Part shown: in pieces, positions 13,480 through 26,870 of the stretch
Layout of the letters: the number at the start of each line of letters is the position of its first letter
Position numbering within the stretch: position 1 is the stretch's first letter
Source: Physcomitrium patens
Lineage: Eukaryota > Streptophyta > Bryopsida > Funariales > Funariaceae
Length of the DNA stretch: 64,000 bases
Assembly (NCBI RefSeq): GCF_000002425.4
Contig: NC_037270.1
Coordinates: forward strand, 9,968,494 to 10,032,493
Reading direction: 5' to 3'
Notes under the pieces: generated by a model
Told to the model about the DNA's origin: nothing
The model's database searches: none
Seen by the model: the letters and a program-made list of their open reading frames with translations, nothing else
Translations under genes and position numbers: made by a program

Positions 13480-14599
13480 TGCTCAGTTGGAAATATTCAC
13501 ATGATATCTCTATTCACAAGCAGCAGATCTACCTACAGAGATAGTCCCCAAATCTCCGACATTAAGGCTGGTTACATGTGCGCAACTGTATGAGACGTTT
13601 AATTGAGACAGAACAGGGCAGGAATCGGACTTTCGTGAAAGATGGAACTAGTAACTATGCGACAGGCACCAGGCCTGCGTATCTATTACATAGATCTATC
13701 ACTCCAAGTGCACGAGCAGTAGAGCACACTACAACTAAAATTACGATGCTCATCACTTCCAGCATCTCCAGGCAGCACTGAATGCCGGGCGAACATAGTT
13801 TCCTATGCCTGTTCGCAGCACCTTGGCACAAGAACCGACACACCATTCAAAGATACAGCCGACATAGGAAATCCAACCCCAAAAGACGCCTCGTAACTGA
13901 CCATCGACACGATTAACAGTTACGAGCCAAACAATCCTACTTCTCTCCAAAAACATACGGCCAAAAGACACTATAACTTACACAAACTACCGCTACACCA
14001 TTGACAGCGTCACCCGGCAACCGAAGTTTTGCGACAGCAGAGAAAACACTGTTACTGTTGTGTCTATCTACTATTGCATCACGTTGAAAGCATGTGACCG
14101 TCCATCCGGACACGAATACTTCCATTACAAAGGCAGAACTTCTAAATCGCAGTATCTGCAGTTAGGATTTTGCAAAAATTCAAAGCTACCACTGCATTAA
14201 GTGGCAGATGAGCATTAACATACAAATAAGAAATGCTTGCTACAGGTATAGAGAGCACAGTGCAACGATATCTTAGTACCACGGTTGCATCGCTTCAATG
14301 TAACTGCCTTTCTTGCAGCTCTGAGTACACAAAACAGGCGAGGTAGACATAAAAACTATAAAAATAAAATAAAAAATAAAATAAAAATAAAAAACGAGAA
14401 TGCAAAAAACGAGCACACATGCGTCGTTAGTAAAATGTGGCGCGTGTCAGAAAAAAAAAAACCACGAGCAGACAGGGCGTAGACAATTCGGATAGTGCGA
14501 ATCCAACTACGAATGCAACAGCTCCACTGCAATCTCTTCACAAGTCGAGACTTTGCGCAAGCCAAGCGAGGGAAAACGGAACAGTGCTGTAGTGCCAAC

Positions 14600-14666
14600 C
14601 TAGAGATGTCCTCGCTCCAATGCTTCTCCTCCTGGCAGCAAGCCTCTTCTTCGGCCCTGAAGGCAT
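14600..14666 (-). CDS. Candidate first exon of the acidic-protein gene
   Basis: On the minus strand an ATG at 14666 opens a short, strongly basic frame beginning MPSGPKKRLAARRRSIG. It is followed by a possible donor (CTAG|GTTGGC at 14599). A basic start of this kind suits a nuclear or nucleic-acid-associated acidic protein and resembles the start of a plant family I recall. The phase left by this donor (1) does not directly fit the acceptor before 13273. Either another small exon lies between, or a different donor is used (for example the GT after TACAGCACT). The exon is a proposal; transcript evidence would settle it. Confidence 0.4.
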
Positions 14667-17180
14667 GCTGGAAAAATTGAATCAATTAAACCTGAAGAGC
14701 TCTGCACTCTCATCAAATCTGGTTGCCAAAAAACCAGGCTCCAAGTCTTCGAGGGACCAGACGCACGGGCAACGAAGAGGATCGCAACGGAGGTGAGGTC
14801 TTCGATGAGGAAGAAGAAAGGCCTCGAGCCTCGCACCGTGCCTAATCCGATTCGGCCCTGACCTACATCCGAACCTCAGATTCTCTTCCTCGGTTTGTGG
14901 CTCGTAGAAGAGCAGCAAATAGCCGCAGCACTTTCTAACGATTGTTTTTTAATTCCGGTCACGTCTTTTCAGGTCATCTGTCCTTTCCTCTTAATCCCCA
15001 CATGCAATTTGTCCATTTTGTCACGTACGCTTGGATTGAAATGTTGCTTCCTAACCCTACTCCAAACTACTAACTCTAAACTCCACACTCCACGAAGCGG
15101 AGCTGAAATGCACAAAATCTCTCCTACTCCGATTTAGTTTTAATACACTTCACAACCAAATACAATCCCATCTATGCATTCAGTATTTTTAGTGAACTCG
15201 GGTCTTCTGTTGCTTCACTTTATCTCAAACTCAACACCTCACTGCCTAAAAAGCTCATGTTAAAACAGGACAAGTCAGAAGTGATGAGCTCATCCACTCC
15301 GAATATACAATGGTATGGGTCCCAACCGCCACATTTGTGTTGCATTGCAACTCTAAAATAAAACATCTACAATATCCTAGAAAACTAGCCACGTTCCACT
15401 AAAAATATTTTGGTCGAAGAAAAAGGGATAAAAACGCACAAAATATATATGCAGAGATTTATTCGTGGGATGGCAAATGTGCTCCTCTTTTCTTCGAAAT
15501 AAAAGTAGTAGTAACTATCAACGAGTTTCAAAACAAACATAGTTCATGTAAATATCAGTCAATGTACGCATCACTGTAGTGCCGGATTTTGTTTTTTTTT
15601 TTAACTGACGGAGAGAAATGAATGTTAATCTCCGAATAAATTGCATTCCGTGTAGTCACAAGTATGTTACGATAGTGGGGTCACTTTGACGTCCCAGTCT
15701 CGGCTGAAGGGGTTTGCCAAACCCTGTTCTCTCACCTTCCCCAGTGTCATGCATCAAACCTCTCCACCCCTCTCCCTCCCCGTGGCTTGGAGCATTGGCG
15801 GACCTATTGAGGCTAGAGGTGACGGACACCCTCGCGTGATCTCAGGAACCACGTGTCTCCAGACGGGAGTAAATTTAGAATAGAACCCCGCCACTGCTGG
15901 AGGACATTCTTCTATTGGAGGATTGAGTTGGCAAATTTTAGTTCACAAGTTCGGAGCAGCATAATTCTGGATGCAGAACTCGCAGACCACAGCCTTCATT
16001 GGTGCAACCTATCCAGTGCTCCCTGCGTTCGCCAACAGATGTACTGGAGTCTGCTCTTTCGGCAACGGAACTTATCTTTCCCGGAGGTTATCAGGCCCAG
16101 GACGATGAGATTAGTGGACACCACTGTCACCGAGCGGGAACTCTAACTCGTAGATCTGACTTCAAATTTGCAAATTCAAATTGGATGTACCTCAGCTGTG
16201 TAGATAAGTGAACGACATTAAGTTTCGAGACGAAAAGATATACAACAATCATTATTCTCCCATGAAAAGAAGCACGAGCCATCCACGCTGAACAGCTCCA
16301 CGGAGACATCAATTGGGCACTGGAAGATCAACTTCTGTTTCATGTACATCTCCATGAAATTGATTCCGGATGGAAAAGCTCTTAAGGTCACGAAGGGTTA
16401 GATCCAGATTCGGTGATAAACATGCAAAAGCTGCTCACCTCTCGCTCGGCATCCGTGGCGCCAAAATTGGCGCCAATTGCCAAAGGCAGCAAGGGGCTCC
16501 TCCGTGTCTAGGTAATAAATGAGCACTACCCTTAGGTGGAACGGAAAGTTGACCTTCCCCGGCTATTTACGCACAAGCTCCCTGCAAATTTCTTACACCA
16601 ATTAGGCTTAGAATAGATTATCTCCCAAAACGGGCCCACTCTAAACACCCCCATCGATTCCTGTCGCTTGTTGGCAAGTTTAGAAGCTGCGGCCCTTCAT
16701 AACTTGAGCCGAACGCCCCACCCCTGCGAAAGTCTCTTCGGCGTGTAAACACCAACCAAAAACTCGAGGATCTTTCAAACCCCATCTGACCTAATTCGAA
16801 TTCCCCCCTTTCCCATGCGTTGGACTGAAAATTTGGGAAGGTGCATTTGGAGGAGAAGCTTCTGAGAAGTTCCCAGACCTGCACCATTCAGGGAGGGAAT
16901 CCGGAGAGGATGTGAGATTCCTCCACCAGGTCTCCTTTCGCCTCTCATTGGCTGCCGTAGCCAGCTGGCGTGGGAGTCCTTTGATGCCTGACGTGGCATA
17001 GCATCTGATTGTCCCTTTGGCCATGATCGGAAGTTATCGTCCCGGGGCACGCCACTCAATGGATGCACCCCAACGTTCCCATCCCTGTTCCCAGTTCTCC
17101 AAGAACAATGTTGTCTAGGTTTTTCAAAGGATGGGGATTCGGGTTTAGAACTTGGGAGAAACAATTCGAAGGCCATTCGT
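14667..17180. promoter_or_regulatory. Moderate-GC upstream region, no gene resolved
   Basis: This block is clearly less AT-rich than its surroundings. The first few hundred bases should hold the 5' UTR and promoter of the minus-strand acidic-protein gene. From about 15660 to 17180 there are many overlapping short open frames on both strands (for example 15686-15883 +, 15853-16146 +, 16775-17242 -). None shows a recognisable domain or convincing codon structure, so I treat them as chance frames. A non-coding transcript, an unrecognised exon set or a second promoter remain possible. Confidence 0.35.
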
Positions 17181-17181
17181 G

Positions 17182-17188
<7 letters not shown>

Positions 17189-17238
<50 letters not shown>
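17189..17238. repeat. Compound (TA)n(TG)n microsatellite
   Basis: A TA dinucleotide run passing directly into a TG run. The open frames that cross it are products of the repeat, not genes. Confidence 0.95.
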
Positions 17239-17239
17239 T

Positions 17240-18239
17240 CATTTATTTGTTCATACCAGTATGGGTTCTGTATGCAGTGTTCAGTGTGTGATTGGAAAAA
17301 GGTGGACTCAAATAAGACATTCAACTTTTTGTGCCACTGACCACGCACAGATAAGGTGCCTTACCCAAAGTTGAACGTTGTCTCCATTTTTTATTTTGTA
17401 TTATACTGATGTTGAAGTCTCCTTTTTTGCTTTCTAGGCTTGTGAGAGAATAGAAAAGAAAATAAAATACAAAAGCTATTTTTTTTTACTAATCCACTGT
17501 TTATGGACAAATGATTCCAGGGGTAATGTAAATTGCTATCTGATCAAACAATGTAACATTTTTTCTACTTATTTTCTTAAACACATATTATTGTTGAATA
17601 TGAAAATAAAAATATTAAAAGTCAAGCATATTATTTTATAAAGCGTTTTAATTTTCATGAATTATTTTTTATGCTTTTTTGTAATTTTCAATCACAATAT
17701 ATATATATATATATATATATATAGAAGCTACATCTTAATACCAAAAAAAGTCTCATTTTTCAAAACGTCAATTTCTTGTTCATGTGAAAATCTATGAGGC
17801 TTTTTCATTGACTGTTGATAAATCTAAAAATCATCTCATATAATTTTTGTGGAGTAAATGATCTACCCAAAGTTCCAAAATTACTGTGCATATATACAAA
17901 GCATTTCTCTAAAATCCAATATTCTTCTTATTCAAGAGCATAAACTATATGGCTCTGGAACATAAGATCTATGAAGGATTGTATGACCAAATGTAAGTTT
18001 ATTATTATTATTATTATTTTTAGTTTATTTTAGAAGCTACACTTGACTATTTAAACAATTCTAACCATGCATGTATTGGTGGTGTTTGTATATTTGCTTA
18101 TCTTTCAATAAAAATTTAATTTTAAATATTAAATTTCTTTTATACAAATGGATTCTTGAATCACCTATAATAGTATGATTAGAAACTCTATAAACATTGT
18201 TAATTTGTATGCCTCCAACAAATATTAAAAATATAGTTA
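17240..18239. other. AT-rich spacer, no gene seen
   Basis: No coding region is supported. It contains a short TA run near 17698-17722 and a short ATT trinucleotide run near 18000-18020. The right end may contain more of the LINE relic that becomes recognisable from about 18240. Confidence 0.5.
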
Positions 18240-19560
18240 GATATGATTAGATATAGTAGAACTACTACCTCCTAATACCTCTAATATCATTAGTGGTAAC
18301 TATAACATGGTAGAATATGCAAGAGATAAAATCTCTTTATGAGGAGGAACTCTCACAAGGAATGAAGAAAATAATTGGAATTTTTGAAAATTGCACTTCT
18401 TCTTTATTGATGCTTTCAACACGGCCATCATACAATATTATTCTAGAGATAATAAAAGAGACGAGGTACAAGTTCTTGCTAAATTAGATAGAGTTTATAT
18501 AAGTTATTCTTTATTAAAAATTGATAAAATTCAAGGCTATTACAACAAAGGTGATTGTGCACTTTCAGATCACCTCCTCATTGAAATTAAATTTTAACTT
18601 TTAAAAAATACAAATTTAGATCTTTTTTATTTAAAGATGATTGAGCACTTTCAAACCATCTCCTAATCATGATTTTTATTTTTATTTTTATTTAGACGAT
18701 CCTCAAGTTTTTTTAACAAATTATTAAAATTTGGTCTCAATACAACAGTAGAAGATTCTTTATTTAATATATAGATTTTATTTTTATATTTTATATTTTT
18801 TTTAACCAATCTTTTCATAAAGAACAAGCATTCATGCATGCAAGACAACACATTCAATTTTGCAGCCAATTACAAGAAGCACACCCTACTCTTCAATCAA
18901 ATCTTAAAGATATTGGCCCTCCACCTTGTATTAAAAAACTAAAATTAAAAATTAAAAAATCAATATTTCTCCACTAATTTGAAGATTGGCAAGAAGAAAA
19001 GAAGACATTATGTACTTGGCTTAAATAGAGACAAAGTGTAGACAGCTTCGACAAAGTTTTTATGTTGTAGTTTTAAATTATTAACTTTAATCCATTATAA
19101 TGAAATTCTAAAATTTCCATGGTGAGCTTCAAAGTGATATTTAAGATTTGAAACACATTTGCTTTAATATCTACTATAGAATTTATAAAAAGCTCAAGGA
19201 TTGGATGCCACAACTATCATGCTAAATAATATTCTATGCAAGTTTACAAAGTATACAAACAAGGATTTATCTAAGCCATTCAATGTGTATGAAATTGAAA
19301 ACTTTATTAAGGAGATGGCTAAAGGCAAAGCACCTTGTCTAAAAAGTTGTGTGTGTTAAAATTTTCAAGGCTTTCCAAAGCATCAGTAAGTTATTAACTA
19401 ATATATTAATGAAACCACTAGCACTGTTACAAGAGAGGAAATAAATGTTTTCTATTTGGTAGTTATCATTAAGAAATTTGACTGGCTATAGTGGTATGGA
19501 GATTAGTTGGTCCAAATTTGCAACATATTGGAAAATTTTAAAATCATACAAATTCACTTT
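18240..19560 (+). mobile_element. L1-type LINE relic (endonuclease end to RT start)
   Basis: Decayed ORF2 of an L1-type non-LTR retrotransposon. Near 18285-18420 the frame has the endonuclease pattern GxYNMVE...D. Near 18460-18597 it reads LDRVYIS followed, after a spacer, by SDHLLIEIKF, matching the end of an AP-type endonuclease. Near 19285-19345 it reads EIENFIKEMAKGKAP, the conserved stretch before the RT domain (normally ...KAPGPDG). Near 19440-19530 remnants of the LIPKK...RP-SL-N segment follow. Frames are broken by stops and shifts, and the 3' half of ORF2 is missing. No poly(A) tail or target duplication was found. Confidence 0.65.
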
Positions 19561-20189
19561 TTTATTCTTGATAGTTTGCCTCTTTTCAGAACTATAATGC
19601 ATATGAATACATTGAACAAATTCAATGTTATTAGCTGAATTTCCTTGTGCCTATGTTCAATTTTGAAAAACAACTCATCCAAATTTTACGATGTGTTTTT
19701 CTTTTCTTTTTCTTTTGAATTGGTAAAATTGAAAGAATAATTTTTTAAACTAAATCTCAAAAAGAACACCTATATTATATAAATTAAATGGTTTCTATTC
19801 GGAGGTCAATATTTATTTGGTTCAGATTTAAATTCACTCAAATCTTAAACCACATTAGATTTTATTCTTGGAGGGTTGTTTTGAGCAACTTTTAAATTTG
19901 TCAAAAACATGTCATGAGTTGGTCTATTTACTAAACAATATCTAGTTGCAACTTTTGTTTCTTCTACAAAAAAATGAAAAATATTGGTGGTTGCACCAAG
20001 CAGCTAACTTATTGTATTTCACTTATTAGTTTTGATTCTTTTGCTATTGTGTAAAACATAAAATAAAAAAAATGTATATCACTTAAAGAGCTTAATATTT
20101 ATTTATAAGTCTGAGAAAAGAAAAGAAAAGAAAAGAAAAAACAAGAAATAAATAAATAAATAAATAAATTTAATCTTAGCATTATTCAT

Positions 20190-20237
<48 letters not shown>

Positions 20238-23200
20238 ATACACTTTAATACATTTTTCTTCTTGGCATTTGCTTTTCTTTGTTGAAATTATACACTTGCA
20301 AGGCTGTCTAAGTTTTCTGAACTGCAGTTCTGAAGGCATTGTTTTTGCAAATATTGTTATTTAATATTATCACAAACATTTGTAACAAATTGGAGATTGC
20401 ATATCTATTTTTATTTTTTTAAATCACTTAAAATCCATAAAACATGTTTATATATAGAGAGCAAATTGTTAATCCTACATCTTCAATTGATATTGCTACA
20501 TTCTCAATTGATGTAATGACATTGCACATTTTTTTCTTTTTTTGGTTTAAGAAAAGATGGTGGTTGACATGGAGATGGTGAATATTTCATAAAAAAATAG
20601 GTTGTTCAATTTTTTTAAAATAGAATATTTTTTAAAAAAATATTAAATTTAAAAACAAACAATTTTTTTTTGTCAAAAATACAAAAAACTAAATTTTCAA
20701 TCTATTCTATTTGTGGGCCAATATAGGAATTAAATATTGAATTGTCAAACATGCCCTAAGTGTGGAAGCACATTTTTTTAGTCAATTTAAGTTGTGTGGA
20801 AATGATGTGGGGTACAGCAATATCAATTAGAGATGTAGCATTAACAATTCTCTCTCTCTATGTATGTATGACATATAAAAAAGTGAAATGCAGTCATAAT
20901 AAATCACATTTTGTATCCAAAAGTCCAACTATAAAAATGTTTATAAAACAACATCATACCACTTGGTGTGTCCAGGTTCAAGTGAAATATTTATATATTT
21001 TTGTTTATTGTCATCAATGTCTTTTCAAATCATTCAATGTTTTCTTTTTAACTTAAGAATCAAAGTATTGAAGTAATGTTTGACAATTTAGATTGTTATT
21101 ATTATTTTTTATTTTTTTGTTTTTTTTTTTAAAACAGAAAGGAGCATTCAAGATCCACAGTTAAAAGCATCCAATAAGATCTCAATCTTGCATGATCCCA
21201 TGTTTGAGACTGGGTTTCTGATTATAGACCTCTGAATGTGCATGTTGAGTAGAATGCTGAGTGAAACACAAGATTAAATTCTGTTCCAATGCTGGGATTA
21301 GACAATAAGCTGCTATAAAGTTAAAAACACTTACTGTAGATACTTGTGTTTGTAGTGGACACCACCACAAAACTACCCATCTATATAAAAAATCCTGATA
21401 CAAAATCAATTTCTTTAGGTACCTACAAGCAAATGTATTTTACATATTCACATATGGGTTTGTCAACAAATTAAATGAGATTTTATGTCAATTCAAATGA
21501 TACATGAAGTTCAATAAGGACAGCTTTGGGATTGAATAAAACAAAAATGCTACAGTTCAGAAAATTCATCATTTGTGGTGGTGAATTCCCATGTGAAGAT
21601 TTCAAAATAAAAAGAAATGAATAAAATTGTCTCAGCATGAAACAAAAGTTGGGGAATGAGGCCTTACTATGGATGGGAATGGGCCATTTGAAGGGGATAA
21701 GGGAAGGTGGAGTGTACTCTGACATGTTTTATGTGTTCTTTTTTTGGGATGGCATGGGAAGGGATGAGAATGTCCTATTCAAGTTGTCATGGAATTGTTG
21801 AAAATGTTCCACTTCTAAAATTCTGTTTGTTTAAACTTTGAACGTTTTCTCCAGTTTTTTCTTTGCAACATTTCTGCTGTAAAGGATTCCTTTTTTTTAA
21901 AAAAAAAACAAAAAAAAAAAACAAAAAACAAAAAACAAAAAAACAAGCATAATTGTTGTTGATTTGATAACCTTAAACAGATTGCTTTTACATGGAACAC
22001 ATGTTTTAGTAGTAAATTTTGTGATGGTGAGTACCAATTTTGATGTTTGAATTGGTTTGCTTGGAATAGTAATCATGAAATTCATCTCTCCGATAAGAAA
22101 CTATGTACACCATATATAACAATAGTTTTTTGGATACATGTGAAAGAATTGTCTTCTTGAAAATTTTAAGTCTAATGTTTTAAGAGTTTTGAAATAAGCT
22201 AAAATGTATTGTATGTGATACTTTCTGCAACATTTAAAGTTTTTATGCAATTTTATCCACAAAAGTGTATGCAAAGGATGAAAAATCTAAATAGTATAAA
22301 ATATTTCTTAATGTGCGTATACAGATGTATACATATGATAGGAAAAAGGAATACACACAACATAAAAACAACTTATAAACATCAGTATCAATCATTCATT
22401 AATTATGCATTTTTCATGAAGAGTTGTTTTTGAATGAGTATTTAAAATCCAACTTTCAGGTATCAGGGAAATAAGTAAAAAAATAATTATACATAGAGAA
22501 TTCACTCAAACTCAGCAATAATATGACAACAAAAAGACAACTTTGTGAGCATTCATCCCTTCATCAAGGTTTATCTGGTTCAAAATTCTTCTAATCTTCA
22601 CAGGATCAACACAATGCAATCCACATGAGTGGGACTATACTTATGCCTCAAAGCAATCTGCTGTGAGTCTCCACTTGCTCTGCAAACAGGAAACAACACA
22701 TTGAAGCCTCATTTTGCACCCACATCCTTTTGGAAATAAGTTGGTTTCCAAAGTTCATTCACCCAAATCAAATTCCTTGCATAATATATATCCAAGTGGG
22801 GCTCCTCACTTTTGGCAATCACCATCCATGTGGCTTTGTACCAAACAAATTCTTGTCACATCTTTCATCACCTACTAGACTGACTGGCAAACAGACAGAC
22901 ACCCACCCAACATGATATTCAGCCTTAAAATTCCAACACTGTCCTCTGGACCCACCTAATTTATTTTTTTTGACTCCAACCAAACTCAAGTTAAAAAAGT
23001 GACCAGAATTTTGCCTGTAGCGGAATGGGTACCCAGTTGGTACCGAATGAACAGAAAATCCAAATGGCTCCTTGCAACCAGAACATTTTAATAAACCCTA
23101 AACCCTGTCGGATGGCTCATATATGATTTTGTTTTGTTTCGATTTGTTTGTTTGTATGGTTGTTATTTTATTTTTTATTTTTTTATTTTTTTTGCAAAGT

Positions 23201-24329
23201 TCAAATCTGAACTTCTATCATCGATATCGAATTTTATGAAGGGACTCCCAGAAATTGATTGTGCATTGGTGGGCAGGTCACAAAATGTGTGGCAATTACC
23301 CAATATCTGTGTCTACAGACAGACAAGAATGATGGACGGATGAAGTAAAACAAGTCAGAGTGCGAGCTGGGTACCTGTTCTGCAAACCCGCAGAGTTTCA
23401 ACAGAGTTTCAAATTCTTTGGAAGTACACCGATATCCACTTTTTTCGTGGACAGGGAGAGGCGTGGCCATGCATGCATTCAACTTTGAATGGAGGTTTTC
23501 TATTTTCATACAAAATTTCCTCCTTTTATTAAATAAGGAATTTATGACCTCTTGAGAGTCTTCAGCACAACGGAAGATCTGTGAGTAGGACTTGAATGCT
23601 GCCGGTGCAGTGATTCGAACCTTGGGGTCGGGTTTCGACCATATGAATGATTATTTATTTATTTATTTATATATTTTTGACACGAATACAGTAAATCTCT
23701 ATTTCAGGAAAAGTAAGTTATCCCCAGCCAGGTTCGGCCAGGGTATTAGTTTACAAAGAACTCACATTGTACCAAACAACTATTTCCTATGACCTTCCTT
23801 GCTAAGATAGTTTCTACTTTGGCTTGTCACCTACCCAACTTCCTAATATCTGGTTTATACACCATAGTTGATGGAATTGCAGAATGTGACTGGCTCCAAG
23901 GAGTGGTCTACATCTCATATTTTCTTGCATTTTGAGCCATGTGTTCTTTCCATAGTCTACTAGTTGTAGCCACATATAGTGATACACTTATTGCTCAACA
24001 GACCAAAAAATACCGTGAAAAGCCACATCACAATTCCACGTAACAATAACCAAATTTGGTTGACCTTCTTGAAATGCCTTGATATTCTACATGCAAATAC
24101 ATAGTAGATCCATAAAGGTTTAAATTGTAAATGTCAAATTCCTTGTAAAGTTTCTCTCTTTGAGCCCCCTCATACTCTTTGATATCCCACTCTATAACCC
24201 TATGTATTTGTGTTACCAATACTATTGTCTCTTTGATGAATGGTCACTTGCTGCTTTGTCATTAGGATGAGCAATTAGAGGAGGTGGATCCTCCACCTAA
24301 ATGCTCTAGATGCAAATTTGCATTCCTAA
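19561..24329. other. Intergenic region without supported genes
   Basis: Mixed AT-rich and moderate-GC sequence. Open frames are short (at most 98 codons) with no recognisable domains. It includes AAAAG and AAAT simple repeats near 20110-20165, a TA run at 20192-20234, an A-rich CAAAAA repeat near 21895-21945 and a TTAT-type run near 23645-23675. The part from about 22500 to 23800 is less decayed and may be single-copy, but I see no gene in it. Confidence 0.45.
20192..20234. repeat. (TA)n microsatellite
   Basis: A pure TA run directly downstream of AAAAG and AAAT simple repeats. Confidence 0.95.
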
Positions 24330-24895
24330 AAATAATGCAACACTATTTCTTTCGAGCTATTTATACAAATAAGTATTAAGGGCATAAACCTTGAAGAACC
24401 AAACATTCAATATATTCTTGTATTATTCAAAAATAATAGATATTTATTCAAAACTAATATAGTATTAAAACTAGAATGACTATTGCCAAAGAAAAAAAAG
24501 ACTAGAAAGTCTTGAAATAAGACTAAGGATTAAAAAGACATTGATAAGAGTGAAGAAGCCTTTACTCTTGCTTCTATATATACTATCTAACTAAATGCAA
24601 TATAGCGACGTTCTATAGAACCTCTACCATGTATTTAATTTGCAAGACATATGTTTAAACTTACAAGACAAGTTTTATATATGTGAGCTACATCGTTTGC
24701 TTGTACTACAAGTTGTCAATACATGCAACACTTGGCTAACTTATTGACCAAGTATCTAACCTATAAATCACCTATAGACACATATAAAGGCAAAAATGCT
24801 TCTATAAAGCTTTTAGGAAGCTTTTCTACAAGATATTATCAAATTAACCTATTTTTACCTACTTCTACTTATTCATATTATTTAAATAAGTATTA
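24330..24895 (-). mobile_element. Isolated LTR of the older chromovirus-associated family
   Basis: Reverse-complemented, this stretch aligns by eye with 33700-34210 and 44487-44960. Shared landmarks include ATAATATCTT followed by an AAGCTT segment, TTTGTAGTT..., a CACATGTTG-like motif, GTCTTTTTA..AGTCTT, and a final TTCAAGGTTTATGCCCTT (compare TTATGTCCTTGAAAG). No gag or pol sequence flanks it, so it is most simply a solo LTR. The copies are clearly diverged from one another, so the insertion is old. Confidence 0.6.
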
Positions 24896-25239
24896 GAATA
24901 AAAATATATGTCCATAATAATAAAATGTTAATTGTCAATATTACTACTCACTTATCTTTGCCAAAAATTAATTGTGGTTATTCTATGCTAGGTTAACCAA
25001 AGAAGACCAACTTCTTCTCAAGCTCTCTTATCATTCTACATATTAGTTCACTTCAACTTTGTAGCTTTGCAGTAACATGCCTTTCCACTTTCTAACAACT
25101 ACATTTAAAAGTTCATGTCATTTTTAAATTAGTGAGCACCCCATTGCTACATTGTATTGCATAAATGGAGATTGATTAGGCCATTGATATTGGCCGAGGC
25201 TCGACACCAACCTATCAATCCGGCCGTAGTATAATTAGA

Positions 25240-25262
25240 TTATTATTATTATTATTATTATT
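25240..25262. repeat. (ATT)n trinucleotide run
   Basis: A pure ATT/TTA repeat next to a slightly GC-richer piece that contains GGCCGAGGCTCG. Confidence 0.9.
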
Positions 25263-25639
25263 TTTCGTCCTTTTGTTATTGAAATGACCATGATTCATTT
25301 CAAAATATCAATAATGTCTATACCCTCTTCACCTTTGTTTACAACCTCTTTATACAAATTTTACTTCCAATTCTATTGGATTTTGAAAAGTGTCAAAGTG
25401 TTCTCTCTAGTTTGTACATACATATCTAAGTAGGAATCTGGACCTCCATTGCAAATAAGTCTGTTTGATATAAGTTGTTAGTTTGTTATATAACAAAGGA
25501 ATAAAAAGAGTCTTCCAAGGCAAATACTGCCACTCACTTGCCTATCCATAGCTCTTGTATTGGGTTAAGAAAGAGTTGTGTCCTTTGTTAGGTCAACATG
25601 TGAACTATGGCTATCTATATCCCTTCCTTTTCTTGTTTG

Positions 25640-26870
25640 AAGCCAAATCTATTTGCCACATCTACAAATGAGAAGAAATTTTTGTTTTTCACACACATCT
25701 AAACTTTTTATGTCTATAGATATAAATTTCTATTGTTTTTTTTTTTTTTTTTTTTTAATATGATAGATCTAATATTAATAAGTTCTTAATTGTACCAAAA
25801 AATCCAATTCTTCCATCCTTCTCAGCATGTTGAAAGGATGAGTGGCACTTTTGGAAGGAATTCCTTCTATGTTTATTCAATTCTATTCTATTCTTTTGAA
25901 CCTTTGTACTTTGATGACTCTTAAGTGTGAAAAAATCAAGACTTGGTTTCTACCTCTTTTTAGCATATGATTGGAATTTGAAAAGATAATATCTTAGCAA
26001 TAAGTATAAATTAGACTCTAATGTTTTCATGGCTTTCACAATCCATTTGCCTAACAATGCAAGTATTATATTTGATGGATTAATGAGGTTAATCCTCCTT
26101 TTATAAAAAAATTGACATCATTTTAGCCATGCCACTTTAGTTTGGGCCCAATACATAGTTTCTCTTGCTAGTTAGTTACTTAATAAGGCTTTAATCTTTG
26201 ATAAGCCATTTTTTGTTCCTTCTCATAGTAAAATAAAATAAAACATGGTTGACAAAAGTACATTATTGGCAATTGTTTCTCTTCTTGTTGTATTGATCAT
26301 TATAAAGTATTGATGATTCAATTTTTTATTTATTTTTTCTTATAAAAAGAAGTCAAATTCATTTAAAGTTAATAAAAGGCTATCTGGTGCTCCCAATAAT
26401 TTACTCATCATTTTCATTAGTCTATATAATGCCTATTTTATTAGTCCATTATGATCTAATAGGAGAATGTATACTCTTCCAATGCCTTTTTGAATTGGTT
26501 TAGATTAGAATGAATCTCAAGTCCAAATAAAATGTATCAAAGAATGAATGTTTTGCATATTTTGGTTGATAAAAATTAAATTTACTTTAGAAGGATATGG
26601 TTGGTGGTCACCCTCAACTTACCAGAATTAAGAGTACTTGGTCTTTTGGTATCAACAAATATTGAAAGGAAATAAAAGACAACTCTATGAAGAACTCTCC
26701 AAATAAGGATCACAACATGAGTTTATTGAAGGGTAATGAGTCACTCTTGAGTCCACTCTTAACTATATTTTAACCATTAATTGGATATACTAACATAAGT
26801 TTTGGTTATTGTAATGACAAAGAGAGTTTGACTTGGATCATAATGAGAATTTTTAAAATATAAAATAAAA
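25640..26870 (-). mobile_element. LINE relic, 3' part of ORF2
   Basis: Read on the minus strand, broken frames show the C-terminal half of an L1-type ORF2. One segment near 26160-26280 resembles QVLLSTxxYFILLWEG...KIKALL. Another reads INLINPSNIILALLGKWIVKAM and continues SNLYLLLRYYLFKFQSYA (about 25950-26110), matching the usual GGLGLIDP...LLGKWIVKA...SNLQLLLR pattern that follows the RT in plant LINEs. Stops and frameshifts are frequent. Orientation is opposite to the LINE relic at 18.2-19.6 kb, so the two are separate insertions. Confidence 0.6.

Noticed and set aside
13578..14125. Open frames on both strands considered as missing exons of the acidic-protein gene
   Set aside because: Composition does not resemble the acidic protein, and no convincing splice-site pair with correct phase was found.
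16775..17348. Open frames with His-Thr and Tyr-Ile repeats on both strands
   Set aside because: Produced by the TA/TG microsatellite at 17189-17238 and by chance frames in moderate-GC DNA.
20103..20339. Minus-strand frame with Tyr-Ile repeats
   Set aside because: Generated by the TA run at 20192-20234 and the adjacent AAAAG repeats.
23590..23640. Possible tRNA on the minus strand (GGTTCGAATC resembles a B box)
   Set aside because: The bases flanking the motif do not form a T stem, and no matching A box or acceptor stem is present.
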